In this document: piece after piece, positions 47,964-56,083 of the stretch
Numbering within the stretch: position 1 is the first letter of the stretch
How the letters are laid out: the number at the start of each line of letters is the position of its first letter
Source: Candidatus Thiodiazotropha sp. LNASS1
GTDB lineage: Bacteria; Pseudomonadota; Gammaproteobacteria; Chromatiales; Chromatiaceae
Length of the DNA stretch: 64,000 nucleotides
Direction: 5' to 3'
Assembly (NCBI RefSeq): GCF_964212655.1
Contig: NZ_OZ156465.1
Span: forward strand, 4,588,001 to 4,652,000
Translations under genes and position numbers: made by a program
The notes under the pieces: model-generated
What the model saw: the letters and a program-made list of their open reading frames with translations, nothing else
The model's database searches: none
What the model was told of the DNA's origin: nothing

Positions 47964-48112
47964 TGTATCGCCTGTGTGCCGACAATTCGAAAGATACCGG
48001 TCCAGAAGGGGAATGAGGTCACGAGAAAGAACAGTGCAAGTCCGGCCAGTCCCCAGGCCAGGCGTACATTCTTACGCCTCAGTTCGGCTGTTTGATAATC
48101 AGGAATACGCAT
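47960..48112 (-). CDS. 50-aa cytochrome oxidase small assembly protein
   Basis: A short gene from ATG 48110-48112 to TGA 47960-47962, easily missed by length filters. It encodes MRIPDYQTAELRRKNVRLAW, then one membrane helix (GLAGLALFFLVTSFPFW) and TGIFRIVGTQAIQ. A basic amphipathic N terminus plus one helix ending in a W-T-G motif between subunit I and Cox11 is typical of the small assembly proteins annotated at this position in other proteobacteria. Its stop overlaps the ctaG ATG, and ctaD ends 15 bp after its upstream neighbour boundary, so the order ctaD-this-ctaG is contiguous. The SD-like AGGAG is only 2 nt from the ATG. Confidence 0.75.
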   Translation of the reverse strand: MRIPDYQTAELRRKNVRLAWGLAGLALFFLVTSFPFWTGIFRIVGTQAIQ

Positions 48113-48127
48113 AACTCCTCATGGCTC

Positions 48128-49723
48128 CTATTTGATTTGAGGGGCAACCGTCCAGGTATGGAAGGCCGGTGGAGAGTCCAGCTCCCACTCGAGACCCTTC
48201 GCGCCTTCCCAGGATCTGCCCTCAGCCTTCTTACCGCCGCGGATGGTCTTGATGATGATGTAGAGAAACAGCAGATGGCTGAGACCGAAGATCATCGCGC
48301 CGATGCTCGATACCACATTAAATTCGGTAAAGATCATGTTGTAGTCGACGATCCTTCGCGGCATTCCCGCCAGGCCGAGAAAGTGTTGTGGAAAGAAGGT
48401 GATGTTGAAACTGATGACGTTGGTCCAGAAAAAGAGTTTTCCCAGCTTCTCGTCATACATGTGTCCGGTCCATTTCGGCAGCCAGAAGAAGACACCGGCA
48501 AACAGGCCGAATACCGCGCCGGGCATCAATACGTAGTGGAAATGCGCGACGACGAACATACTGTCGTGATACTGCATATCGGCAGGCACCACCGCCAGCA
48601 TGACGCCGCTCAATCCGCCGAAGGTGAACATCAGGACGATACCCACCGCGAACAGCATCGGGGTTTCAAAGGTCATGGCGCCGCGCCACATGGTAGCGAT
48701 GAAGTTGAAGACCATCAGACCCACCGGTATGGAGATCAGAATAGTGCCGATCATGAAATAGGTGACCGCCCCAAGGGACATGCCAACAGTGTATTGATGA
48801 TGCGCCCATACCACCATGCCGATGGTGGCCACGGCAAGCATGGCGCCGACCATCGATTTGTAACCGAACAGCGGCTTGCGCGCGAAGGTCGGTATTACAT
48901 GGGAGAGTACCCCGATGGAAGGCAGCAGCAGGATGTAGACTTCGGGATGTCCGAAGAACCAGAACAGGTGTTGAAACAGGACCGGGTCACCGCCACCGGC
49001 CGCATCGAAGAAACTGGTACCGAAATGGCGGTCGAACAGCAGCATGGTGACGCCGCCGGCCAAGACAGGTATTACCAGGATCAGCAGAAAGGCTGTGACC
49101 AGCCAGGTCCAGCAGAACATCGGCATCTTCATCAGGGTCATCCCCGGCGCACGCATGTTCAGCAGGGTGACGATGATGTTGATCGAAGCCAGTACCGAGG
49201 AGATACCCAGCAGGTGGATGGCGAAGATCAGGAAGTCCATCGACATGCCAACCTGCACCGAGAGTGGCGGGTAGATGGTCCAGCCGGTATTGATCTGGGT
49301 ACCGCCACCTGGGAAGAAGGGCACCACAAAGGAGAGGATCAGCATGGTCGCTGCCGCCGGCAATACCCAGAAACTGAGATTGTTCATCCGTGGCAGGGCC
49401 ATGTCCGGGGCGCCGATCATCATCGGGATCATCCAGTTGGCCAGACCCGCTGCTGCAGGCATAACCGCACCGAAAATCATGATGAGGGCGTGGTTGGTTA
49501 CCAGATTGTTGTACAGATCTGGATCGAGCAGCTGGATGCCGGGTTGGAACAGCTCCATGCGGATCAGCATGGCGCTGGCGCCGCCGAGGAAGAGCATAAT
49601 CAGTGCGAAAAGCAGATAGAGGGTACCGATATCCTTGTGGTTGGTGCTGAAGAGCCAGCGCTTCCAGCCTTTCGGCGCCTCGTGATGGTGTGCCTCATCA
49701 TGGGTCAGAGTGGTTGTACTCAT
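48128..49723 (-). CDS. ctaD: Cytochrome c oxidase subunit I
   Basis: The catalytic subunit, carrying heme a, heme a3 and CuB. The 531-aa protein has 12 helices and the expected ligands: NHALIMIFG (heme a His), the CuB/Tyr motif WFFGHPEVYILLLPSIGVLS, WAHHQYTVG (two CuB His) and VVAHFHYVLMPGAVFGLF (heme a3 and heme a His). The strong N terminus is AHHHEAPKGWKRWLFSTNHK. A 545-codon frame on the opposite strand (48092-49729) is only its shadow. Confidence 0.98.
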   Translation of the reverse strand: MSTTTLTHDEAHHHEAPKGWKRWLFSTNHKDIGTLYLLFALIMLFLGGASAMLIRMELFQPGIQLLDPDLYNNLVTNHALIMIFGAVMPAAAGLANWMIPMMIGAPDMALPRMNNLSFWVLPAAATMLILSFVVPFFPGGGTQINTGWTIYPPLSVQVGMSMDFLIFAIHLLGISSVLASINIIVTLLNMRAPGMTLMKMPMFCWTWLVTAFLLILVIPVLAGGVTMLLFDRHFGTSFFDAAGGGDPVLFQHLFWFFGHPEVYILLLPSIGVLSHVIPTFARKPLFGYKSMVGAMLAVATIGMVVWAHHQYTVGMSLGAVTYFMIGTILISIPVGLMVFNFIATMWRGAMTFETPMLFAVGIVLMFTFGGLSGVMLAVVPADMQYHDSMFVVAHFHYVLMPGAVFGLFAGVFFWLPKWTGHMYDEKLGKLFFWTNVISFNITFFPQHFLGLAGMPRRIVDYNMIFTEFNVVSSIGAMIFGLSHLLFLYIIIKTIRGGKKAEGRSWEGAKGLEWELDSPPAFHTWTVAPQIK

Positions 49724-49737
49724 GTTTGAATTCTCCT

Positions 49738-50922
49738 CTATCTGGCCTGTTTGACGTCTGCAGGCTGCACGACATCACCCGTTTTGTTATCCCAGGCATT
49801 GCGTTCATAGGTCACGATTGCTGCGATCTCAAGATCGTTAAGTGAACCCCATGGCTGCATCGCAGTCCCTTCTTTACCCTTGATGACGATATCCAGGTGA
49901 TCGGCAATGGCCCCGATGGCAATCGCCGATCCGCTAAGCGGTGGGAAGGCAGGCGGCAGACCTACACCGGTAACCTGATGACAGGCCGCGCATTTTGTAT
50001 CGTAGAGTGTTTTGCCCTTGGCCATCAGTTCGTCCATGCTCCAGGTCTTATCGACGCTTGCCTCAGCCGCGGCAGCCAACTTGATCGTATTTTGATCGTC
50101 TACCCATGCCGCGAACTTCTCTTGTGAAACCGACTCCACAACGATGGGCATGCGGGAGTGCCATGTGCCGCAGATTTCTGCGCACTGGCCGCGAAAGACC
50201 CCTTCCCGGTTGAGTTCGGCCCAGGTCTCGGTGACGTAGCCGGGAATGGCATCCTTCTTCACCGCCAGTTCAGGTACCCAGAAGGCGTGGAGGACGTCCG
50301 CAGAGGTGTGCAGAAAGCGGATCTTGACACCGGTGGGCAGGACCAGGCGGTTGTCGACTTCCCGCAGATAGAGGTCCCCGGACTCCTCTGCCGGTACAAA
50401 ACGACTCTCCACCTTGATACCGTGATCCAGATAGTCGAACTCCCACCACCACTGGTGGCCGGTCACCTTTACGTCCATGATGTTCTCTTCCTTCGGTACA
50501 TCCCAGACCTTTTTTAAAACCGCATCCGCCTTACCTGCAATGGTCAGGTCTACACCCAACACCATCACCGGCACGATAACCCAGGACCAGTTGCCGAACC
50601 ATGAATTGTGAAACTCCTGGTCGGCTTCGTAGCCGCGGCTTTTGCGATGAAAATAGAGCGAGTAGAAGACGATCGCGAAGACGACTATCAGCAGGAATGT
50701 GGCGATGCCCATCGTCATCATATGGATATCGAAGATCTCCTGGGCCACATTGGCTGCCGGTTCGGGGAAATTGAGACCGTATTCAGCCGCAGCATCGCCC
50801 ATTACCAGGGATAGTGGTGCAAAAAGCCAAAATCCGGGTAGGCGTGAACGGTTGGTCTGAATCACTCTACAAATAGAGTCGGGTTTAAAGTTCCGTGTTT
50901 CTGTCTTTTGATTATTATGCAT
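49738..50922 (-). CDS. ctaC: Cytochrome c oxidase subunit II with fused cytochrome c (caa3 type)
   Basis: A 394-aa subunit II. After a signal/anchor region there are two membrane helices (around IATFLLIVVFAIVFYSLYF and WSWVIVPVMVLGVDLTIAG), then the CuA cupredoxin domain: TGHQWWWEFDY, LHTSADVLHAFWVPELAVK and GQCAEICGTWHSRMPIVV give the two Cys, His, Glu and Met ligands. The last 100 residues are a cytochrome c domain with YDTKCAACHQVTG (heme c) and the axial Met in GTAMQPWG. The fused cytochrome makes this a caa3-type oxidase. It starts 5 bp after the DUF2244 gene ends, so they share a transcript. Confidence 0.96.
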   Translation of the reverse strand: MHNNQKTETRNFKPDSICRVIQTNRSRLPGFWLFAPLSLVMGDAAAEYGLNFPEPAANVAQEIFDIHMMTMGIATFLLIVVFAIVFYSLYFHRKSRGYEADQEFHNSWFGNWSWVIVPVMVLGVDLTIAGKADAVLKKVWDVPKEENIMDVKVTGHQWWWEFDYLDHGIKVESRFVPAEESGDLYLREVDNRLVLPTGVKIRFLHTSADVLHAFWVPELAVKKDAIPGYVTETWAELNREGVFRGQCAEICGTWHSRMPIVVESVSQEKFAAWVDDQNTIKLAAAAEASVDKTWSMDELMAKGKTLYDTKCAACHQVTGVGLPPAFPPLSGSAIAIGAIADHLDIVIKGKEGTAMQPWGSLNDLEIAAIVTYERNAWDNKTGDVVQPADVKQAR

Positions 50923-50927
50923 ACCGA

Positions 50928-51407
50928 TCAGAAGCCCTCGATTGCGTTTCTAAGATTGTTGGCGAGCATCTCGCGCTCCTCTTCCAACAGATTTTTGCCT
51001 ACTTCGATATATTCGCCATGAGACCCGATCAAAAGACGGCTTGGATACCAGCCCTTGGGATCTTGGTTCTGAATGATTTTCAGCCAGGCCTTGTGAAAAC
51101 ACTTAACTGCCTGACGGTTGCGGTTGTCGCTGACCCTCACATAGGTGTCATCAATATGGATGATTTCCTGCGAATGGGCACAAAAGCTGTGACAGTAGAT
51201 GGCGATGCCGACAATGCAGATCTCAAGCCCCGTGAAAGGCAGGACCAACCAGGCGCCAAGCGAAAGGAAGTAGAGACCAACCAGGCCGATACACAACGCA
51301 AGCAACAGAAATAGCCACTTGGATTGGTTCCAGGTCAGACTTCTGTTGGGTTGGACGACGAGTACAGCTTCATCACTGTTACTATTTTGTGGTGCTCTAA
51401 AGACCAT
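50928..51407 (-). CDS. DUF2244 membrane protein, first gene of the oxidase block
   Basis: A 159-aa protein with two membrane helices in the middle (WLFLLLALCIGLVGLYFLSL and AWLVLPFTGLEICIVGIAIY) and the DUF2244 features NRSLTWNQSKW, HSFCAHSQEIIHIDDTYVRV and the C-terminal LIGSHGEYIEVGKNLLEEER. The family is commonly found beside coxB in proteobacteria; its job is not known. Upstream, at 51458-51493, lie two FNR-type palindromes, so this gene probably heads the ctaCD operon and reports its control. Confidence 0.88.
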   Translation of the reverse strand: MVFRAPQNSNSDEAVLVVQPNRSLTWNQSKWLFLLLALCIGLVGLYFLSLGAWLVLPFTGLEICIVGIAIYCHSFCAHSQEIIHIDDTYVRVSDNRNRQAVKCFHKAWLKIIQNQDPKGWYPSRLLIGSHGEYIEVGKNLLEEEREMLANNLRNAIEGF

Positions 51408-51457
51408 TTGCCATCCTGCAGTTAGCTCTGACGGCCGATACTGCCTGGCGTCTAGTA

Positions 51458-51493
51458 TTGATCTAAATCAGTTTTTTTATTGATCTGGGTCAA
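51458..51493 (-). promoter_or_regulatory. Two FNR/ANR-type boxes upstream of the oxidase operon
   Basis: TTGATCTAAATCAG (51458-51471) and TTGATCTGGGTCAA (51480-51493) each match the FNR-family consensus TTGAT-N4-ATCAA at 9 of 10 positions. Their centres are 22 bp apart, two helical turns, so two dimers would bind one face of the DNA. They lie 51 and 73 bp upstream of the DUF2244 start codon (51407, minus strand). Known FNR/ANR proteins often repress aerobic oxidases from such sites; the sign of control here is inferred. Confidence 0.65.
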
Positions 51494-51727
51494 AAGAATA
51501 TGACAAAGACGGGGCATAAAGCAATAACTAAGTCAATTTCTCGACTATTTATAAGATACTGATAATTAATTAGAATTATAGAATATAGCGATTTTATTAC
51601 GTGCTATCCCTGAATGCGTGTCTATTCGGATCCTCAGTAAGTATCCATTGATCAAGCCCAGTTATATATATGTCTATGAAAAGCTGGAATCCCTGCCGGC
51701 AACAGGCGGTTCAGGCTTTAGGGCCTG
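51494..51727. other. Gene-free A/T-rich stretch
   Basis: The rest of the spacer between the oxidase operon promoter region and the FmdE-like gene is A/T-rich and holds no gene. At its left border with the gene at 51728 is a compact family A palindrome (51722-51738). Confidence 0.5.
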
Positions 51728-51738
51728 TTAACAGGACC
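51722..51738. repeat. Repeat family A, palindromic end (copy A5)
   Basis: GGCCTGTTAACAGGACC contains the perfect 12-bp palindrome CCTGTTAACAGG and is flanked by TAG on the left and CTA on the right. It forms the last codons and the TAA stop of the FmdE-like gene. Confidence 0.6.
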
Positions 51739-52258
51739 TAATAAGCCGTGCATCCGGAAAGGCCTGCTCGAGATCAAGGGACCAGATCTTCTCCGTCATG
51801 GCCTTTTTGAGTGATTCCAGGTGCTCATAGTGATGCTCGTTTGCCTCATTCCGGTTGATGATGTCGAGCAGCTGAAGAAACTCGGATGAGACTATGCCGT
51901 CTGCCAGTCTCAGCGTTAGATACTGCTTGCCGTCGTTTACCCGCCAGCTGTAGTCCATATCACTTACACAACGGGTCTCGCCGGTAGTGCAGGTCAGTTG
52001 AAAACGTCCAGCGGATACGCAACCGGTGACATATTCGATCGTATCTTTCACGCCGGGCCCGGGATGTCCGCTTTCGATGGTGAGATCCTGCCACTCCCAG
52101 GTCTTCTCCCGGGAGAGCAGTTGTGCCGCGTATTGCAACATTCTAAAGGCAAGTGCGCAGCCCCAGTAGGCATTACCCCTGTGGAACTTAAGCGCCTCCT
52201 CGAAACTGCGCGTCAGTAGCACACCATTATCGATGATATGAATGTCAGTGGTTTTCAT
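51728..52258 (-). CDS. FmdE-like protein
   Basis: A soluble protein of 176 aa from ATG 52258 (MKTTDIHIIDNGVLLTRSFE); the frame extends to 52300 but the shorter start is better placed. The segment HRGNAYWGCALAFRMLQYAA and the later GPGVKDTIEYVTGCVSAGRF match the layout of FmdE-type domains (related to formylmethanofuran dehydrogenase subunit E), where a His/Cys pair binds metal. In this protein the usual HGH motif is altered to HRGN. The C terminus IRSC and the stop come from repeat A5, so the natural end may have been changed by the insertion. It is a lone gene. Confidence 0.55.
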   Translation of the reverse strand: MKTTDIHIIDNGVLLTRSFEEALKFHRGNAYWGCALAFRMLQYAAQLLSREKTWEWQDLTIESGHPGPGVKDTIEYVTGCVSAGRFQLTCTTGETRCVSDMDYSWRVNDGKQYLTLRLADGIVSSEFLQLLDIINRNEANEHHYEHLESLKKAMTEKIWSLDLEQAFPDARLIRSC

Positions 52259-52421
52259 CACCGTCCGCACCTCAGTCGGATTTATTATAATTGAAAACAT
52301 GTGATTTTGAGTGCATGAGCATTGTGCAAGTGAGTCGGCAGATTTTATCGTGGACTGCCGGTTGTGCCGCGTAACGTAGCATTAGCGTATTTACGTCACA
52401 TCGGATGTTGAGTTTAGCGGG

Positions 52422-53201
52422 ATGCCGACTGTGCACACACATGATGCCATTCCTGACTCGACCCTGACGTCTTGGCATGCCGTCGATGCCAAGGCCCTGT
52501 TACAGCGTATTTCATACCGTTCTTATCTATGTTCTGATGATTGTCGGTATTCTGGTGATCGCACTGTTTACCTTCTTCTATGGTGTAGTGCTGCAGGACT
52601 ATCGTATGACGGAGATGTTTCTCGCCTCCATCAGTTTGGTGGTGGCGGCAATCCCTGAGGAATTATCTGCAACCATGACTACCACGCCGGCTATCGGTGT
52701 CCAGCGTATGGCGTATACATGGTGATCCAATGAAAGGCGCGCTGGTGATAGCCGGGATGAAGGCCGGGTTGACTATCGACATTATCAAAAAACAACATCC
52801 CCGTAATGACCTCATACCCTTTGAATCTGAACACCGTTTCATGGCGACACTGCACTATAGTCATAGCGGGAACGCCTTTATTGATATAAAAGGCGCCCCG
52901 GAGCAGTTACTGAAGCGCTGGTCATCTTGACCGCAATTGTGCTTGGATTTCATCTACTACCTCTGACACCGGTACAGATCCTGTGGGTCAATATGATAAC
53001 AGTGGTAACCCTGGTATTGGCTCTCGAACCCCGGAAGTGAATGTTATGAGTCGCTTGACCATAGATTCGGATGCACCCTTGCTGACAGCACATCTGCAGT
53101 GGCGTATTGCATTCGTTTCCACGATTTTAGCCATCGGTATGATTGGTCTTTTAGATGAGTTTCACTTATCAATCCCATCTGCAGATCTTGTTCGGTACTA
53201 G
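52422..53201 (+). pseudogene. Cation-transporting P-type ATPase relic
   Basis: Pieces of one gene remain in order but in different frames. First an N-terminal cation-ATPase domain piece (TSWHAVDAKALLQRI, from 52422). Then the TM3-TM4 region (LIYVLMIVGILVIALFTFFY, then MFLASISLVVAAIPEELSAT and GVQRMA, from about 52515). Then part of the nucleotide-binding domain (GDPMKGALVIAGMKAGL, IPFESEHRFMATLHYSH, IKGAPEQLLKRW). Then TM5-TM6 (LLPLTPVQILWVNMITVVTL) and a last fragment (PLLTAHLQWRIAFVSTILA). The phosphorylation motif DKTGT and the hinge motif GDGxND are gone. Several large deletions and frameshifts make it non-functional. A strong terminator follows at 53341-53374. Confidence 0.85.
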
Positions 53202-53340
53202 TGGAATTGACATTTCAATCTGACTTCGAATCATCATGGTCTCCACATCCTTTCTCTTGCTGGTAGAGACGGAGAGAATGATAATTCGCAATTCTGTTGA
53301 AAAGAAAATCCGGATGGAAGAGAGGGCAGAGGACCAGATA

Positions 53341-53374
53341 CTCTGTCTTGGCAGGTTTACCAAGACAGAGTTTT
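53341..53374 (+). terminator. Rho-independent terminator behind the ATPase relic
   Basis: CTCTGTCTTGG (53341-53351) and CCAAGACAGAG (53360-53370) form a perfect 11-bp stem with an 8-nt loop, followed by TTTT. It points along the plus strand, so it probably ended the former ATPase transcript. It may also act on the minus strand for the histone-like gene, though no T-run follows there. Confidence 0.75.
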
Positions 53375-53401
53375 AACGGTAACTACCTAAGAGCCGGTAG
53401 T

Positions 53402-53893
53402 TTATGCAGAGGAAGCTGCTTTCTTCTTGCTTCTACGGCGACGACGAGTCCTTTTGTCAACGGACTTTTCGAGTGATTTTGCCGCTTTTTCAAACTCTTT
53501 AACCATCTTGCCGCGCGCTTTCTGCATCGCCGTATAGAGACCCTTGGCCAGACGTTCTGCCTTGCGTTGCTCAGCGGCAGCAGCTGTGCGGGCCGCCTTG
53601 ACCTCTTTCAGTTTGGCCTGGGCAGCAGCAAGACGCTCTTTAGCCTTTTCCTTGCTGACCGGGGTTTTCGCTTTGGCAACGGCAGCGCGTGCCTTGGTTA
53701 CTCTTTCGCCGGTACTTTCCACTAACTTGTCCTGGCGGTCTACAGCTTTTCCGGCTGAGTTCAATCTGCTCAGGGCGCGTTTATTGGAAGAGGATAAGGT
53801 GATTTCAGCCTGCAGAGCTTCGACAATAGTCTCCATTGAGACTACTTTTCTTTTTGCTCTACGACGCTTTTTCACAGTTTTCTTTAAGGCCAT
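53402..53893 (-). CDS. Ala/Lys-rich histone H1-like protein
   Basis: A 163-aa very basic protein. It starts MALKKTVKKRRRAKRKVVSM with AAGGAG upstream, has a middle coiled coil rich in Ala and Lys (AKAKTPVSKEKAKERLAAAQ, then AKLKEVKAARTAAAAEQRKA), and ends KSVDKRTRRRRRSKKKAASS. It resembles bacterial H1-like or AlgP-like DNA-binding proteins in composition, but low-complexity proteins are hard to assign and no domain is certain. It stands alone behind a long A/T-rich promoter region (53894-54234). Confidence 0.6.
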   Translation of the reverse strand: MALKKTVKKRRRAKRKVVSMETIVEALQAEITLSSSNKRALSRLNSAGKAVDRQDKLVESTGERVTKARAAVAKAKTPVSKEKAKERLAAAQAKLKEVKAARTAAAAEQRKAERLAKGLYTAMQKARGKMVKEFEKAAKSLEKSVDKRTRRRRRSKKKAASSA

Positions 53894-54234
53894 TGGTACT
53901 CCTTAGTGATTGAACAAACATGCACAATATAGTTGCACTTTAGTATAAGAACAACTCTTAAAGCTTTAATTATGTATAAAATTACTATTTTTTTTACTTT
54001 TTATCTCAATTTTATGCGATTTAATGGAAATGCAGAGGCAAGTTAAAAACTTTTAGACATGCTATAAGTTTGAGATGACACTGCAGTTAGAACAGTAAAT
54101 CGTTTGATTTTGTATTTTCTTTAGAAAAAGTTTAAGTGAACTTTACCCCGATGGATTCAAATACCGGATTATTTTGTTTTATTGTAAACCTCTTCCATAG
54201 AATGCAGCTATACTGGCCAAAAAAGGCTTGATCC
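53894..54234. promoter_or_regulatory. A/T-rich divergent promoter region
   Basis: The 341-bp spacer separates the histone-like gene (minus) and the SLC13 transporter (plus). It is very A/T-rich with several T tracts, consistent with promoters for both, but I see no strong hexamer pair and no gene. Confidence 0.4.
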
Positions 54235-56064
54235 ATGTTAGATAATGGAGTGACAAATCCACACACCCTGGCGGTCTTATCGCTCACCGTTGTTGCATTA
54301 ATACTCTTCAGTCGTGAAAAGATCCCTTTAGAGACATCATCACTATTGGTACTGACACTGCTTGCAGTGGGATTCGAATTATTTCCCTATCAAGGTGTGG
54401 CTGGGAAGATCAGCGCAATCGATTTTTTCCGAGGATTCGGTCATGAAGCTTTGATTGCGGTTTGTGCATTGATGGTGGCTGGGCATGGATTGGTGCGTTC
54501 CGGTGCGCTTGAACCGGTGGGTAGAGTATTGGCGAGATTGTGGAGTGCCAGTCCGAGCCTATCGTTTTTGGCAACCCTGCTGATTGCGGGAATTCTCAGT
54601 GCATTCATCAATAATACACCGATCGTCATACTGTTGCTGCCGATTCTGGTCAGTGTGTCACTACAGACCAATTCCAATGCATCATCTCTGCTGATGCCGA
54701 TGGGCTTTGCGACCCTGATCGGTGGTATGAGCACAACCATTGGGACTTCAACGAATTTGTTGGTGGTTGGTGTGGCTGCAGACCTGGGATTGCGTAAGAT
54801 GGAAATGTTCGATTTCCTTGTGCCCGCACTGATCGCCAACGCATTTGGACTACTCTATCTCTGGCTTATTGCACCGCGAATACTACCGAAACGCGAGCTG
54901 GTACTGGCGGATAGCTCGCCGAGGGTATTTACTGCTCAATTGGTTATCAAGGAAGATAGCACGGCGGCGGGTATGAAATTGTCGGAAGCGATTGCGCTTA
55001 CCCACAATGTCATGAATGTAGACAGAGTTCGGCGCAGTGAGACGACTTACATAATGCCCCTGCCCGATGCGGTGATCTATCCGGGTGACAGGCTGTTGGT
55101 GCATGATACGCCTGCGCATCTGAAAGAGTTTGAACAGCAGCTGGGCGCAACCCTCTACTCCGCAGGCGACGAAGTCGATGAAGACCATCCGTTACAGGCC
55201 CATGATCAACAACTCGCGGAGGCGATTATATTTCGGGGATCACCGTTGCAGAACAGGACTCTGAATGAGGTTCGTTTTGCCGACAGCTATCAACTTGTCG
55301 TTTTGGCAATTCACCGGGCCAATGAACGTATCAAGGCGTTGCCGCAAGGATTGGGGAATCTCAATCTGAGAATTGGCGATGTCTTGCTGGTACAGGGTAA
55401 AAGGAGTCATATCAACGAATTGAAACAGCAGTCTATCGTGATGGTGCTCGATTCCACCACCGATCTGCCCCATACCAGGAAGGCGCCCTATTCACTGTTG
55501 ATAATGTTGGGTGTAATCTTGTTGGCCGCATTCGGTCTCCTTCCCATCGCAGTAAGTGCGATTGGCGGGGTATTGCTGATGCTGTTCTGCGGATGCCTCT
55601 CCTGGCGTGATGTCGGTCGTGCACTGAACGCACAGGTGATCCTGATCATCGTTGCAAGTCTGGCGCTGGGTAACGCCTTGCTGATGACCGGGGGCAGTGA
55701 TTTTCTGGCGCACCTGTTTCTCAATGCCACCCAAGGCGCCTCATCAACTGTGATATTGAGCAGCCTGATCCTGGTGATGGCGTTATTAACGAATGTTGTA
55801 TCCAATAACGCAGCGGCGGTTATCGGCACACCCATTGCCATCAGCATTGCGCATTCCCTGCAACTGCCGGCGGAGCCTTTCGTACTGGCGGTGCTGTTCG
55901 GTGCGAATATGAGCTATGCCACGCCAATGGCCTACCAGACTAACCTGTTGGTCATGAGTGCGGGAAACTACAAATTTTCCGACTTTGCCCGCGTGGGGTT
56001 GCCACTCATTGTTGTCATGTGGTTCGCCTACAGCTGGTTGCTACCCACCCTGTACCAGATTTGA
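54235..56064 (+). CDS. SLC13/DASS-family transporter with two RCK_C (TrkA-C) domains
   Basis: A 609-aa inner-membrane transporter. Twelve or so helices are split by a cytoplasmic region of about residues 230-410 that contains two TrkA-C-type domains (AQLVIKEDSTAAGMKLSEAI, DAVIYPGDRLLVHD; IIFRGSPLQNRTLNEVRF, NLRIGDVLLVQG). The sodium/anion signature GGMSTTIGTSTNLLVVGVAA and its C-terminal repeat NVVSNNAAAVIGTPIAIS identify the divalent-anion symporter group. In sulfur oxidisers such proteins may carry sulfate, dicarboxylates or other anions; substrate is unknown. A DUF1287 gene converges on it. Confidence 0.9.
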   Translation: MLDNGVTNPHTLAVLSLTVVALILFSREKIPLETSSLLVLTLLAVGFELFPYQGVAGKISAIDFFRGFGHEALIAVCALMVAGHGLVRSGALEPVGRVLARLWSASPSLSFLATLLIAGILSAFINNTPIVILLLPILVSVSLQTNSNASSLLMPMGFATLIGGMSTTIGTSTNLLVVGVAADLGLRKMEMFDFLVPALIANAFGLLYLWLIAPRILPKRELVLADSSPRVFTAQLVIKEDSTAAGMKLSEAIALTHNVMNVDRVRRSETTYIMPLPDAVIYPGDRLLVHDTPAHLKEFEQQLGATLYSAGDEVDEDHPLQAHDQQLAEAIIFRGSPLQNRTLNEVRFADSYQLVVLAIHRANERIKALPQGLGNLNLRIGDVLLVQGKRSHINELKQQSIVMVLDSTTDLPHTRKAPYSLLIMLGVILLAAFGLLPIAVSAIGGVLLMLFCGCLSWRDVGRALNAQVILIIVASLALGNALLMTGGSDFLAHLFLNATQGASSTVILSSLILVMALLTNVVSNNAAAVIGTPIAISIAHSLQLPAEPFVLAVLFGANMSYATPMAYQTNLLVMSAGNYKFSDFARVGLPLIVVMWFAYSWLLPTLYQI

Positions 56065-56083
56065 GACATACCAATCCTACTCG

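Noticed and set aside
48092-49729. Long plus-strand frame of 545 codons
   Set aside because: It is antisense to ctaD, has no domain and a His/Gln/Asp-rich composition typical of a mirror frame of a membrane protein gene.
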